DNA of 64,000 bases from Rathayibacter sp. SW19 (GCF_030866825.1 NZ_CP133020.1:4464001-4528000), one strand, 5' to 3'. Counted from the first letter of the stretch, positions 17,466-26,495 are shown. Made by a program: numbers and translations. The notes: generated by a model from the sequence alone, not told the origin.

Positions 17466-20400
17466 TCAGGCGCCGTGCCTGCGCCGGCGCACGCGTAGCG
17501 CAATGCCCGCCGCGATGACCACGAGGCCGAAGATCAGGAACAACGGCACATCCTCCGGTAGGCCGGTGTTGGCCATTCCTGACGCGGCGCCGGAGCCCGT
17601 CGATGATGCCGTGCCCGCGTTCGGCACGTCGACCGTCGTCGGCGCCGTCAGGTAACGCGCCGCACCGTTCGGGGCCACGCCCGCTGCGAGGATTGTGTGT
17701 GCGCCGCTCGCGTTGGCTGGGATCGTGATCGTTGCGGTGAACGCGCCGGACGCATCCGCCGCCGCGGTCAGCAGCACGGTCGCCGTCGAGTAGAACCCAA
17801 CGGTCACCGGCGCGAACGCTGCGAACCCGCCACCCGAAACATGCAGTACCTGCCCGGGCACCACGTGGGCGGGCACCCCGCTCAAGGCCTGACCGATCGG
17901 TAGGATCGGCGGCAGCGGCACCACCGCCGCATCGGCGACGCTCACTACGAGTGTCTGCGTCGCATCCGGAGCGGTGCCGTTCGCCGCGGTGACCTGCACG
18001 CTGACCGACGACGCCGGAACCGCGCTTGTGCCGGATATTGTGGCCGTCCCGTCGGCATTCGGCGTGAAGGTCAATCCGGTCGGCAGCGTGCCACTGATCG
18101 ACACAGTCGGCGTCGGGTACGCCGGGCCTGTGGTGATCGTGAAGGTGCCTGCGACGCCGCGGGTGAATCTGGCCGTGGCCGCACTCGTGATCGTCGGCGC
18201 AGCGTTGACCGTCACGGTCAGTTGCTGCTGCACTGTGGACACGCCGCCGACCGTAGTCAACGTCAGGTGATAGACCCCGCCGGATGCCGCGCTCGGCGTT
18301 CCAGTCAGGGTCGCCGTTCCGTTCAGCCCGTCCACGTACGACACCCCGGCCGGGAGTCCACCGGCGAGCGTGATACCGGTGAGCGCCGGGTAGGCGTGGG
18401 ATGTCGTGATCTGCACGTTCGCGGCCGCGCCCGCTGTCAGCGTCGCGGTCGGCGCGCTGGTGAAGGTCGGCGCCTCGGTGACGGTCAGCGCGAAGGTCTG
18501 CGCGGCATCGATTCCGAACCCGTTGGTCGCGGTGAGACCGATCGAGTACAGGCCGCCGTCACCCGCGGCTGGCGCGCCGTGCAGCGCAGCCGTTCCGGCG
18601 CCCACGGGCGTCAGCTGCAGCCATCCCGGCAGCCCTGCCGCCGCGATCGTCGCGTCGGGGACTCCGCTTGTGGTGACGGATGCGTTCTGCGCGCCGCCGC
18701 CGACCGTGAACGTCGCCGAACCGGTGCTGGTGAACGCCGGCGGCGTGCCGACCGTCAGGAGTGCGGCCGCCGACGTCGCGTCACCGGCGGAATTGTGGAA
18801 GACCGCCCGATACTGGTTGCCGTTCATCGACTGGGTCGTCGTGACACTCAATACGGCTGCTGTCTCGTTCGGCACGGTCGTAAAGCTTGCGCCGCCATCC
18901 GTCGACACCTGCCAAATCAGGCTCGGCGCCGGGAATCCGGATGCTGCGGCACTGAACGTGGCGGTGCTGCCAGCCACGACGGTCGCCGGCTGCGGCTGCA
19001 CTGTCACGACCGGCACCTCGTCGACGGTGAGCGTGAAGTTCTGTGTGCTTGATACTGCGCCGTTCGTCGCCGTCACCACCAGCGGGAACACGCCGTGCGT
19101 TCCGAGCGGCGGCGTGCCAGACAGCACGTAGCCTGGCGCGGCGGCGACCGCGCTCACCCCGGAGGGCAGTGTGCCGGCCACGGCCGAGATGTGTGGACCG
19201 GCGGGGAACCCGCCTGCCGCAGCGAAGGTGAACGGTGTCGCTGCTTGCCCGGAGACGAAAGTGACATGGTCGGGGCTCGACACGGTCGGAGCCTCGTTCA
19301 CAGTGAGCACGAGGTCTTGCGAAGCCTGCCCGACGGTGTTCGACGCTGTCAGGTGCAGCGTGTACGCGCCGCCCGACCCGACCGTGGGCGTGCCCGAAAT
19401 GCCCAGTGTGCCGGGCACCGCCGTGTCGAACTGCAGCCCGCCCGGCAGAGTGCCGGTCTCGGTGATCATCGGAGTCGGCGATCCGGTTGCGATGGCGCTG
19501 AAGCTGCCGGCGACACCCGCGGTGAAGGTGGCCATTGCCGAACTGGTGAATGCCGGAGCAACCCCGATCGTGATCGTCAGCTGTTGTTGCACCGATTGCA
19601 CCGGGCTGGCGGTCGATGCGACGAGCGTCACGACGTGAGCGCCGATGTCGGCTGCCTGCGCAGTGCCGTCGATGGTCGCGTGGCCACTGCCGTGGTCGGT
19701 CAGGGTCAGCCCCGTCGGCAGGCTCGAGCCGCCCGCCAGCGTGATCGCTGGCGCTGGAAAGCCCGTGGCGGTGACTGCGAACGTGCCGAGCGTGCCGACG
19801 AGGAAGGTTGCGGCATCCGCGCTGGTGAATTGCGGCGCAGCTGCGACGCCGAGTTGCAGTGGCAGACTCGCGGAATCCAGCGTCGCGGTGACGGTTGCAG
19901 CGCCACTGCCACTGCTCGTGAACGTTGCCGCGGCGCTGCCCGCTGTGAAGCCCGCGGATGCCGGTGCAACCGTGCCCGCACCGGTCGCTGTCCACGCCAC
20001 GTGGGCACCGCCGAGAGCGCTGACCTTCGCCGGGTCGACAGCGCCACCCGACGAGTCGGTCAGCAGATCCGCGGTCAGAGCCGAGGTCGTGGCCGGTGCG
20101 ATGATCGTTGTCGGCGTGGCTGCCGCGTGCAGGGCGAGCCACGGGGTGAACGCGGGCGCCGCAATGCCGGCGACGGCGTCGCATCCGCTGGTGCTGGGGC
20201 CGGTGTTGCAGCCCCACCAGTTGAGCGTCGCCTGCGCCGCACCTGACTGATCACCGATCGCTGCGGCGCCGGTGTTGCCGACGATTCGGTTGTATTGCGC
20301 TGTCAGATGCGAACCGCTGGCTGCCGCGATCGCAGAGCCGCTTGCGCCAGAGCCGCCCGTGACGCTGTTGCCGGTGAACGTCGAACCCGTGATCGTGAGC

Positions 20401-21305
20401 GAGCCCGAGCCGAGGTAGACGGCACCGCCCACGCCACCGTTCGCGGAGACGCCGTTCGCCGCATTACCCGAGAACGTGCTGTTGGTGATCGACATGGGCA
20501 CATTGGTGCCGGTGATGTCGTCGACGATGATCGCACCACCGCCGACTGCGGCTGCACTGTTTGACGGGCCGGAGCTGTTGCCAGAGAACGTGGAGCCGGC
20601 GATGGTGAGCCCCTGGGTTCCTGTGCCTTGGGCCTGGTACTGAATCGCGCCGCCGTTGCTTGGCCCTGAACTGTTGCCTGAAAACGTGGAGCCGGTCACC
20701 GTGAGCGAGCCGCCGGTGAATTGGATGCCGCCGCCCGGGCCGTTGTCGATCGATGCCGAGTTGTTCGAGATGGTGCTGTTCTTCACTGTGAGCGCATCTG
20801 CGGCGCCGCCCGCGGCTCCGCCGATGATCGCACCGCCGCCATAGAGGTTGTCGACCCCGCCGGTCAGGGTGACGGTGTCGATCGTGACGGCGACGCCACC
20901 GACGAGATTTGGGTCGAGGGTCATCACCTGATGGCTGCCGTCGCCCGTTATGATCGTTCCAGCAGCGCCAGTCACGGTAATATCCGCACCCGTATTCGTA
21001 CCGATCACCAACGCCCCGGCGGCTAAGTGATAGCCGCCCGACGGCACATTCACCTGCACGGCGCCGCTGGTGTTGTTCGCAACGCACAGTGCGGCACGGA
21101 GAGTCAGTGGAGTCGGCGCAACGGTGGTGGTGCTGCAATTGGCCACAGCGGCATCCGCTGTAGAGGTGACCGTCAGGGTGCCTGCAGCGTGCGCGGGCGG
21201 GGCCACGACGAGCACCGCAGCAAGCAACAGCGCGGCGGCCGCACCCAATGCGGTGGCCCTTGCCTTCCGGCTGGGGAACGGCGATGCGATCCGACTCGTG
21301 TGCAC
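17466..21305 (-). CDS. Giant secreted surface protein: beta-helix plus Ig-like repeats, sortase-like tail
   Basis: A protein of about 1279 residues. Residues 1-40 form a signal peptide (Arg/Lys-rich start, long Ala/Leu/Val core, AHA cleavage site). Residues from about 45 to 370 show a CSLREA-like opening (TLRAALCVAN) and repeated NSTISNNSA/GSTFSGNSSGP units typical of a right-handed parallel beta-helix. Then follow about seven Ig-like (He_PIG-type) repeats of roughly 85-95 residues (PAFTS, TFT-G, LP-GL, GTP---GG-Y). The end is MANTG, a hydrophobic segment and RVRRRRHGA, which fits LAxTG-type anchoring by a class E sortase. The GTG at 21305 is a best guess; TTG at 21377 is possible. It probably acts as an adhesin or matrix protein. 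Confidence 0.85.
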   Translation of the reverse strand: MHTSRIASPFPSRKARATALGAAAALLLAAVLVVAPPAHAAGTLTVTSTADAAVANCSTTTVAPTPLTLRAALCVANNTSGAVQVNVPSGGYHLAAGALVIGTNTGADITVTGAAGTIITGDGSHQVMTLDPNLVGGVAVTIDTVTLTGGVDNLYGGGAIIGGAAGGAADALTVKNSTISNNSASIDNGPGGGIQFTGGSLTVTGSTFSGNSSGPSNGGAIQYQAQGTGTQGLTIAGSTFSGNSSGPSNSAAAVGGGAIIVDDITGTNVPMSITNSTFSGNAANGVSANGGVGGAVYLGSGSLTITGSTFTGNSVTGGSGASGSAIAAASGSHLTAQYNRIVGNTGAAAIGDQSGAAQATLNWWGCNTGPSTSGCDAVAGIAAPAFTPWLALHAAATPTTIIAPATTSALTADLLTDSSGGAVDPAKVSALGGAHVAWTATGAGTVAPASAGFTAGSAAATFTSSGSGAATVTATLDSASLPLQLGVAAAPQFTSADAATFLVGTLGTFAVTATGFPAPAITLAGGSSLPTGLTLTDHGSGHATIDGTAQAADIGAHVVTLVASTASPVQSVQQQLTITIGVAPAFTSSAMATFTAGVAGSFSAIATGSPTPMITETGTLPGGLQFDTAVPGTLGISGTPTVGSGGAYTLHLTASNTVGQASQDLVLTVNEAPTVSSPDHVTFVSGQAATPFTFAAAGGFPAGPHISAVAGTLPSGVSAVAAAPGYVLSGTPPLGTHGVFPLVVTATNGAVSSTQNFTLTVDEVPVVTVQPQPATVVAGSTATFSAAASGFPAPSLIWQVSTDGGASFTTVPNETAAVLSVTTTQSMNGNQYRAVFHNSAGDATSAAALLTVGTPPAFTSTGSATFTVGGGAQNASVTTSGVPDATIAAAGLPGWLQLTPVGAGTAALHGAPAAGDGGLYSIGLTATNGFGIDAAQTFALTVTEAPTFTSAPTATLTAGAAANVQITTSHAYPALTGITLAGGLPAGVSYVDGLNGTATLTGTPSAASGGVYHLTLTTVGGVSTVQQQLTVTVNAAPTITSAATARFTRGVAGTFTITTGPAYPTPTVSISGTLPTGLTFTPNADGTATISGTSAVPASSVSVQVTAANGTAPDATQTLVVSVADAAVVPLPPILPIGQALSGVPAHVVPGQVLHVSGGGFAAFAPVTVGFYSTATVLLTAAADASGAFTATITIPANASGAHTILAAGVAPNGAARYLTAPTTVDVPNAGTASSTGSGAASGMANTGLPEDVPLFLIFGLVVIAAGIALRVRRRRHGA

Positions 21306-21413
21306 GCGTTCTCGTCTCGTCTTGTTGTCGACCGGCCGGAGCACGCACAAGTCGGTTGCGTGACGGATCGACTGCAAAGCTCATGGTGACAGACGCTGAG
21401 CCCGCTGTCAGCA

Positions 21414-21472
21414 GGCAATTTTGCCCCCACTTAGGGGGGTGGCGGCCACCGCGAGCCGGGCTCACAATTGCC
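21414..21472. promoter_or_regulatory. Intergenic nested inverted repeats between surface protein and DUF6916-like gene
   Basis: GGCAATT at 21414-21420 is matched by AATTGCC at 21466-21472. Inside lie two more hairpins, CCCCC-ACTTA-GGGGG at 21424-21438 and GGTGG-CGG-CCACC at 21438-21450. The 206-bp divergent region has no other clear signal apart from the RBS GAGGTGAGAA before 21512. The nested structure could be a regulator site or an RNA element controlling either gene. Confidence 0.45.
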
Positions 21473-21511
21473 TCCAGTATCAGCGCATCCACCCCGACCG
21501 AGGTGAGAACA

Positions 21512-22021
21512 ATGCAGCCAGTTTCACGTCGCCTCGTGGTGTTCGGCGCCACAGGCGTCGCGCTCCTAGGCGTGATCGCACGCACCGCACCGGCGGATGC
21601 GTCTGGTGCGGTTGCGCGCAGAACCGCCGGCAACTCGGCATCACCGGTCGGCAGGCAGGCCGGTCGCTTGACAGGCGGCGCGGCCGACGACTCCGCAGCC
21701 ATGCCGGTGCTGCGCTCCGATTTCGCAGCCGCGGTCGGTCAACAATTCACGGCACGCGCGGAATCCACGCCAGGGTCGCCGATGCAGTTCGCGTCGCGGA
21801 CACACGCTCTGACGCTGGTCGCGATAGCGGATCTGCAGCCAGCAGTCGCTGCCGGCGACGAGAACCGGTTCGCGCTGAGGTTCACGGCATCCGGAACGCG
21901 GCCGGCCGAGGGCATCTACAGACTTACTTGCGCTGGTGTGCGGGACGCCACACTGTTCATCGCTCCGGTGGGTCCTGCGAACAACCGCACGACTGAGGCC
22001 GTCGTGAATCGCGTTGCGTGA
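21512..22021 (+). CDS. Tat-signal DUF6916-like protein
   Basis: A 169-residue protein. The N-terminus MQPVSRRLVVFGATGVALLG carries a twin-arginine motif and a hydrophobic core ending near ADASG, so export by the Tat route is likely. The C-terminal half (about residues 85-165: LTLVAIADLQ, NRFALRFTASG, EGIYRLTCAGV, TLFIAPVGP) resembles DUF6916, a small beta-rich domain that I recall from loci of tail-collar proteins; I hold that association with moderate confidence. GAGGTGAGAA precedes the ATG. It opens a five-gene plus-strand operon that continues with a GNAT protein and three tail-collar proteins. Its role is unknown. Confidence 0.7.
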   Translation: MQPVSRRLVVFGATGVALLGVIARTAPADASGAVARRTAGNSASPVGRQAGRLTGGAADDSAAMPVLRSDFAAAVGQQFTARAESTPGSPMQFASRTHALTLVAIADLQPAVAAGDENRFALRFTASGTRPAEGIYRLTCAGVRDATLFIAPVGPANNRTTEAVVNRVA

Positions 22022-22028
22022 GGCGATC

Positions 22029-22643
22029 GTGACACGCTCGCCCACCACCCGCCCGCGCACCGCCCGCCCGCAGCCGACCCACTCGCGACTGACCCGTCGG
22101 CTCGCGAACGCGGCGGACGAGCCGTTCATCCGCTCGACTATAATGACGGATCGCGCGGCGCAATTCATGGATACAGGGCTTGACCCGAGCGCGCTCGACA
22201 GTCTGCTCGAGCTGCAGTACCTGGCGCAATGTCGTGAATATGCCACGCGCTACCCGGGCGCAGCGCAGGAATTGGTCGAGTCTGGAGGTGTAGCGGTCGG
22301 GCGCATCATCACCGCGATTGACGGCGGATGCCTCCATCTGGTGGACATTCTCATCGCCGATGCTTACCGGCGCCTCGGCATCGGCTCGCAAGTGCTAACC
22401 GACCTCTGCGAGTGCGCTGATGCTGCAGGAGCGCCGATCACGCTAACCGTGTGGGCGCAGAACACCGGCGCGCTACGCCTGTACGAGCGCCACGGCTTCC
22501 ATCGCGTTGATGACGGTGCGCAAGGCGGGTATCTCGGCATGCGGCGCGAGGCGCGCGGCAACATTTTCCAGGCCGCGCATTCTGTTCACGAAGTCCCTGT
22601 TCCCGAAGTCTCTGTTCCCGAAGTCCCAGTTCAGGAGGGTTGA
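22029..22643 (+). CDS. GNAT-family N-acetyltransferase
   Basis: A 204-residue GNAT protein. The acetyl-CoA binding region is DILIADAYRRLGIGSQVLTDL (Arg-x-x-Gly-x-Gly variant), followed by ITLTVWAQNTGALRLYERHGF, the classical motif B. The GTG at 22029 is chosen because GAGG lies five bases upstream; a TTG at 22014 would overlap the preceding stop. The C-terminus carries three VPEV-type repeats made by a 15-bp tandem repeat. It lies 3 bp before the first tail-collar gene, so it may acetylate a collar protein, but this is inference from position only. Confidence 0.85.
   Translation: MTRSPTTRPRTARPQPTHSRLTRRLANAADEPFIRSTIMTDRAAQFMDTGLDPSALDSLLELQYLAQCREYATRYPGAAQELVESGGVAVGRIITAIDGGCLHLVDILIADAYRRLGIGSQVLTDLCECADAAGAPITLTVWAQNTGALRLYERHGFHRVDDGAQGGYLGMRREARGNIFQAAHSVHEVPVPEVSVPEVPVQEG
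22584..22628. repeat. 15-bp tandem repeat at the end of the GNAT gene
   Basis: Three copies of a 15-bp unit (consensus GTTCCCGAAGTCTCT) encode repeated Val-Pro-Glu-Val-Ser units at the C-terminus. The unit is a multiple of three and so stays in frame. Confidence 0.9.
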
Positions 22644-22646
22644 GCG

Positions 22647-23165
22647 ATGTCCCAACCGTTCATCGGCGAGGTGCGCATCTTCGCCGGCAACTTCGCGCCG
22701 CTGGGCTGGTCGTTCTGTGATGGCAGTATCCTGTCGATCGCGCAGAATGTGGCGTTGTTCAGCTTGATCGGCACCACCTACGGCGGCGATGGCCAGAACA
22801 CGTTTGCGCTGCCCGATCTGCGCGGCCGATTCGCCGTTCATGCCGGAACAGGCGGCGGAGGCACGACCTCGGTCATCGGCCAGGCCAGCGGTGCCGAGTC
22901 CGTCACGCTGGCGACAAGCCAGTTGCCGTCACACACCCACGTGCCCCAATCAAGCTCGGCGGCTGCGACCACGGCCACTGCGGCCGGCGGGGCCTGGGCC
23001 GCATGGTCAGACAGCCCATACGCCGCGGCTGCGGCCCCGACGGTCGCTATGAGCCCGGCCGCGGTCGCATCGGCAGGCGGCGGCCAACCACACGACAACA
23101 TGCCTCCGTTCACGGCGGTGAACTTCATCATCGCGTTGTTCGGCGTTTTCCCGACACAGAACTGA
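22647..23165 (+). CDS. Phage-tail-collar (MdpB-like) protein 1
   Basis: A 172-residue protein with a complete N-terminal tail-collar domain: GEVRIFAGNFAPLGWSFCDG, then IAQNVALFSLIGTTYGGDG and FALPDLRGR, followed by LPSHTH and an Ala/Thr-rich stretch. The C-terminus has HDNMPPFTAVNFIIALFGVFP, the family end motif. It has no signal peptide. Homologous single-domain proteins, often in sets of three, occur in many non-phage bacterial loci and have been linked with microcystin-dependent proteins. GAGGGTTGAGCG gives an RBS. It is the first of three paralogues; no other phage gene is nearby. Confidence 0.92.
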   Translation: MSQPFIGEVRIFAGNFAPLGWSFCDGSILSIAQNVALFSLIGTTYGGDGQNTFALPDLRGRFAVHAGTGGGGTTSVIGQASGAESVTLATSQLPSHTHVPQSSSAAATTATAAGGAWAAWSDSPYAAAAAPTVAMSPAAVASAGGGQPHDNMPPFTAVNFIIALFGVFPTQN

Positions 23166-23201
23166 ACTCGTCGACCGTCTTCGTCAAGAAAGGAACTCGC
23201 C

Positions 23202-23696
23202 ATGGCCACTCCGTACCTCGGCGAAATCCGCATGGTCTCCTTCGCCTTCCCGCCAAAGGGCTGGGCACTCTGCAACGGCCAGCTTTTGCCCATCAACCAG
23301 AATCAAGCGTTGTTCGCCATCCTGGGCACAACGTACGGCGGCAACGGTGTGAACACGTTCGCGCTGCCGAACCTGCAGTCAGAGAGCGCGATGCACGTCG
23401 GCGGCAGCTACGCGCTCGGCCAAACCGGTGGCGAGGCCGGCCACGTCTTAACCGGCGCCGAAATGCCCTCGCACACGCACGCAACTCAGGCCGCAAGCCA
23501 GGCGACCGTGGCGTCTCCGAGCGGAGCGGTCTGGGCCGCACCCGGCAAGGTCGCGTTCGGAACGAGCGTCAACACATCCATGTCGCCGACTGCACTCGAC
23601 ACGGCTGGCCACTCACAGCCGCACCAGAACATGCCGCCCTACCTGGTATTGAACTTCATCATCGCCCTGCAGGGCATCTTTCCGAGCCGAAACTGA
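23202..23696 (+). CDS. Phage-tail-collar (MdpB-like) protein 2
   Basis: A 164-residue paralogue of the preceding gene: GEIRMVSFAFPPKGWALCNGQLL, INQNQALFAILGTTYGGNG, FALPNLQSE, LTGAEMPSHTH and QNMPPYLVLNFIIALQGIFP. The canonical LPDLRGR has changed to LPNLQSE, so the Arg residues of that loop are lost. AAAGGA lies eight bases before the ATG. The conserved positions suggest a trimeric tail-fibre-like fold in common with proteins 1 and 3, and possibly a mixed assembly. The gap to the next gene is 10 bp. Confidence 0.92.
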   Translation: MATPYLGEIRMVSFAFPPKGWALCNGQLLPINQNQALFAILGTTYGGNGVNTFALPNLQSESAMHVGGSYALGQTGGEAGHVLTGAEMPSHTHATQAASQATVASPSGAVWAAPGKVAFGTSVNTSMSPTALDTAGHSQPHQNMPPYLVLNFIIALQGIFPSRN

Positions 23697-23706
23697 GGCG
23701 TCGACC

Positions 23707-24234
23707 ATGGCCGATCAATTCCTTGCAGAAATCCGGATGTTCGCAGGCAACTTCGCCCCCGTGGGCTGGGCACTGTGCAATGGACAACTTCTGCCGATCT
23801 CACAGAACACTGCCCTGTTCTCGCTCATCGGCACCAGCTACGGCGGCGACGGAAAGACGAATTTCGCCCTGCCGAACCTGCAGGCGGCGATGCCGCTCGG
23901 CAGTGGCAGCGGCCCTGGTCTCACACCACGGGATGTCGGCGAGCGAGGCGGCTCTGCCGCCGTCACTCTGCTGACAACCCAGCTGCCCTCACACAATCAT
24001 CTGGCTCACGCGGTTGCCGCTCCCGGAACGACAAGTTCTCCGTCAACGGCAAGCTGGGCAGAACCCCGCGTCGGGCGAGCCCCGGAAGCCGCATACGCTC
24101 CGCTGCCCAACACAGCACTCCATCCGCAAGCCCTCTCGGTCGCCGGCGCGAACCAACCACACAACAACCTGCCGCCCTACACCGTCGTGACCTTCATCAT
24201 CGCCCTTCAGGGCATTTTCCCGTCGCGCCCCTGA
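23707..24234 (+). CDS. Phage-tail-collar (MdpB-like) protein 3
   Basis: A 175-residue third paralogue: AEIRMFAGNFAPVGWALCNGQLL, ISQNTALFSLIGTSYGGDG, FALPNLQAA, LLTTQLPSHNH and NNLPPYTVVTFIIALQGIFP. It is closest to protein 1 at the N-terminus and to protein 2 in the LPNLQ loop, so the three are diverged paralogues and not recent copies. The RBS GAGGCG lies before the ATG. It is the last gene of the five-gene operon and is convergent with the ClpB-like gene. Confidence 0.92.
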   Translation: MADQFLAEIRMFAGNFAPVGWALCNGQLLPISQNTALFSLIGTSYGGDGKTNFALPNLQAAMPLGSGSGPGLTPRDVGERGGSAAVTLLTTQLPSHNHLAHAVAAPGTTSSPSTASWAEPRVGRAPEAAYAPLPNTALHPQALSVAGANQPHNNLPPYTVVTFIIALQGIFPSRP

Positions 24235-24253
24235 CATGGTTGCAGCGGCTCGG

Positions 24254-24267
24254 CCGGCTGCAGCCGG
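24254..24267. terminator. Palindrome between convergent genes, possible terminator
   Basis: A perfect 14-bp palindrome CCGGCTGCAGCCGG lies in the 41-bp gap between the convergent collar gene and the ClpB-like gene. It could form a GC hairpin ending both transcripts; no T-run follows, so it is at best an I-shaped terminator as often proposed for actinobacteria. Confidence 0.4.
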
Positions 24268-24275
24268 ACGACCGG

Positions 24276-26441
24276 CTACAGCGCAGCTACTGTCAGGCCG
24301 TCACCGTCCGGTGCCAAGTCGACCCGCACCGTGTCCCCGTCTCTGATGCGTCCATCCAGCAGAGCGGTCGCCAGCCGGTCGTCGATTTCGTGCTGCATCA
24401 GGCGGCGCAGCGGGCGAGCCCCGTAAATCGGGTCGTAGCCGCGCTCGGCGAGCCAGGCACGGGCATCCGGTGTCACGCCGAGAACGAGGCGGCGCTCGTG
24501 CAGGCGCGTCTGCAGCCGGTCGATGTAGAGCGAGACGATTTCGCCGAGCTCCTCCTGCGTGAGCGCGGAGAACACGACGATGTCGTCGAGCCGATTGACG
24601 AACTCGGGCTTGAAGGCCTGCCGCACCATGGCCTGAACGGCCTCTTCCTTCTCGGGCCAGCTCAGCGTCGGGTCAATCAGGAACTGCGAACCGAGATTCG
24701 AGGTGAGGATCAGGATCGTGTTGCGGAAATCGACGGTGCGGCCCTGACCATCGGTCAGCCGCCCGTCGTCGAGCACCTGGAGCAGCACGTCGAAGACCTC
24801 CGGATGCGCCTTCTCGACCTCATCGAGCAGGATCACCGAATACGGGCGCCGACGCACCGCCTCTGTCAGCTGGCCGCCCTGCTCGAAGCCGATGTAGCCG
24901 GGAGGGGCGCCGACCAGGCGAGACACCGTGTGCTTCTCGCCGTACTCGCTCATGTCAATGCGCACCATCGCGTGCTCGTCGTCGAACAGGAACTCCGCCA
25001 GCGCCTTGGCCAACTCGGTCTTGCCGACGCCGGTCGGCCCGAGGAACAGGAACGAACCGGTGGGTCTGTTCGGGTCGGAGATGCCCGCACGAGCGCGCCG
25101 AACGGCATCCGCCACTGCCCGCACGGCGGGCTTTTGCCCGATCAGCCGCTTGCCGAGTTCGGCCTCCAAGTGCAGCAGCTTCTCGGTCTCGCCCTCGAGG
25201 AGGCGGCCGACAGGGATGCCGGTCCAGGCCGCGATAACGGCGGCGATGTCTTCTTCGGTGACCTGTTCGTTGACCATCCGCGGCTGACCATCCGGCGTAC
25301 TGCCCGACGCGTCCGCCTGCTCCGCGGCGGCCAGTTGCTCCTGCAGCTGCTTGATGGTGGTGTATTCGAGCTTGGACGCCTCGGCATAGTTCGCCTCGCG
25401 CATGGCACGATCGCGCGCGCGCGTTGCGTCATCGAGCTGTTTCTTGAGATCGCCCACAGCGTTGAGCGATGCCTTCTCCCGTGCCCACCGTGCTTCGAGC
25501 ACAGCGAGCTGCTCGCTCTTTTCCGCGAGCTCTTCACGCAGTTTCGCGAGCCGTTCCTTGGAAGAGTCGTCCTTCTCCTTTTTTAGCGCGAGTTCCTCGA
25601 CCTTCATGCGGGCGACCTGCCGATCGAGTTCGTCGATCTCAACAGGAGACGAATCGATCTCCATCTTCAACCGGCTCATCGCTTCGTCGATGAGGTCGAT
25701 CGCCTTGTCCGGCAGTTGACGCGAGCTGATGTAGCGATTGCTCAGTGCCGCCGCAGCGACCAGGGCGCCGTCCGAGATCGTCACCCCGTGGTGCGCCTCA
25801 TAGGCGCCCTTGAGTCCGCGCAGAATCGCGACGGTGTCTTCGACGGATGGCTCGCCCACGTAGACCTGCTGGAAGCGGCGCTCGAGCGCGGCATCCTTCT
25901 CGATGAATTCGCGGTACTCGTTAAGCGTGGTGGCTCCGATCAGGCGCAGCTCACCGCGGGCGAGCATCGGCTTGAGCATGTTGGATGCCGCCACCGATCC
26001 TTCGCCGCCACCGGCGCCCATCAACGTGTGCAGTTCGTCGACGAACGTGATGATCTCACCGTTCGCCTCATTGATCTCCTTGAGCACACTCTTCAGTCGC
26101 TCTTCGAACTGACCGCGGTACATCGCGCCGGCCACGAGCGCGCTGAGGTCGAGTGAGACGAGTCGCTTGCCTTTGAGCGAGTCAGCGACGTCGCCCGCAA
26201 CGATGCGCTGGGCGAGCCCTTCGACCACCGCCGTCTTACCGACGCCGGGCTCCCCAATCAGCACCGGGTTGTTCTTCGTGCGCCGAGTCAGCACCTGGCT
26301 GACGCGGCGGATCTCGGCGTCGCGGCCGATCACGGGGTCGAGCTTGCCGGCTTTCGCCAACGCCGTGAGGTCGATTCCGTACTGTTCGAGAGCACTCTTC
26401 TGCTCCTCCTGGCTGGAGGGCGCGCCCTGCATGTTTGCCAT
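24276..26441 (-). CDS. clpB: ClpB-type AAA+ chaperone lacking the N-domain
   Basis: A 721-residue Hsp100 protein. NBD1 has Walker A GEPGVGKT at residues 63-70; an ERLAKLREELAEKSEQL-type coiled-coil M-domain lies at about 270-390; NBD2 has GPTGVGKTELAKALAEFLF and the sensor region TSNLGSQFL. The Clp_N repeat domain of the usual 850-870-residue ClpB is absent: the protein starts MANMQGAPSS and enters NBD1 directly at about residue 20. GGAAGGA precedes the ATG at 26441, so this is a real start and not a truncation artefact. I recall similar short forms in Microbacteriaceae. With DnaK it would disaggregate proteins. A HAIR operator lies upstream. Confidence 0.93.
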   Translation of the reverse strand: MANMQGAPSSQEEQKSALEQYGIDLTALAKAGKLDPVIGRDAEIRRVSQVLTRRTKNNPVLIGEPGVGKTAVVEGLAQRIVAGDVADSLKGKRLVSLDLSALVAGAMYRGQFEERLKSVLKEINEANGEIITFVDELHTLMGAGGGEGSVAASNMLKPMLARGELRLIGATTLNEYREFIEKDAALERRFQQVYVGEPSVEDTVAILRGLKGAYEAHHGVTISDGALVAAAALSNRYISSRQLPDKAIDLIDEAMSRLKMEIDSSPVEIDELDRQVARMKVEELALKKEKDDSSKERLAKLREELAEKSEQLAVLEARWAREKASLNAVGDLKKQLDDATRARDRAMREANYAEASKLEYTTIKQLQEQLAAAEQADASGSTPDGQPRMVNEQVTEEDIAAVIAAWTGIPVGRLLEGETEKLLHLEAELGKRLIGQKPAVRAVADAVRRARAGISDPNRPTGSFLFLGPTGVGKTELAKALAEFLFDDEHAMVRIDMSEYGEKHTVSRLVGAPPGYIGFEQGGQLTEAVRRRPYSVILLDEVEKAHPEVFDVLLQVLDDGRLTDGQGRTVDFRNTILILTSNLGSQFLIDPTLSWPEKEEAVQAMVRQAFKPEFVNRLDDIVVFSALTQEELGEIVSLYIDRLQTRLHERRLVLGVTPDARAWLAERGYDPIYGARPLRRLMQHEIDDRLATALLDGRIRDGDTVRVDLAPDGDGLTVAAL

Positions 26442-26495
26442 CTAACGTCCTTCCTATGGTGTCGCCGCATCTGTTGAAGCGCCTTGCTTTGCGAA

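Noticed and set aside
17466..21305. Long plus-strand reading frames opposite the surface protein gene
   Set aside because: They are Arg-rich mirror readings of a high-GC repetitive gene; the minus frame has a signal peptide, Ig repeats and sorting tail.
22647..24234. Prophage or tailocin
   Set aside because: Only single-domain collar proteins are present; no capsid, terminase, tape-measure, sheath, lysis or integrase gene is nearby.
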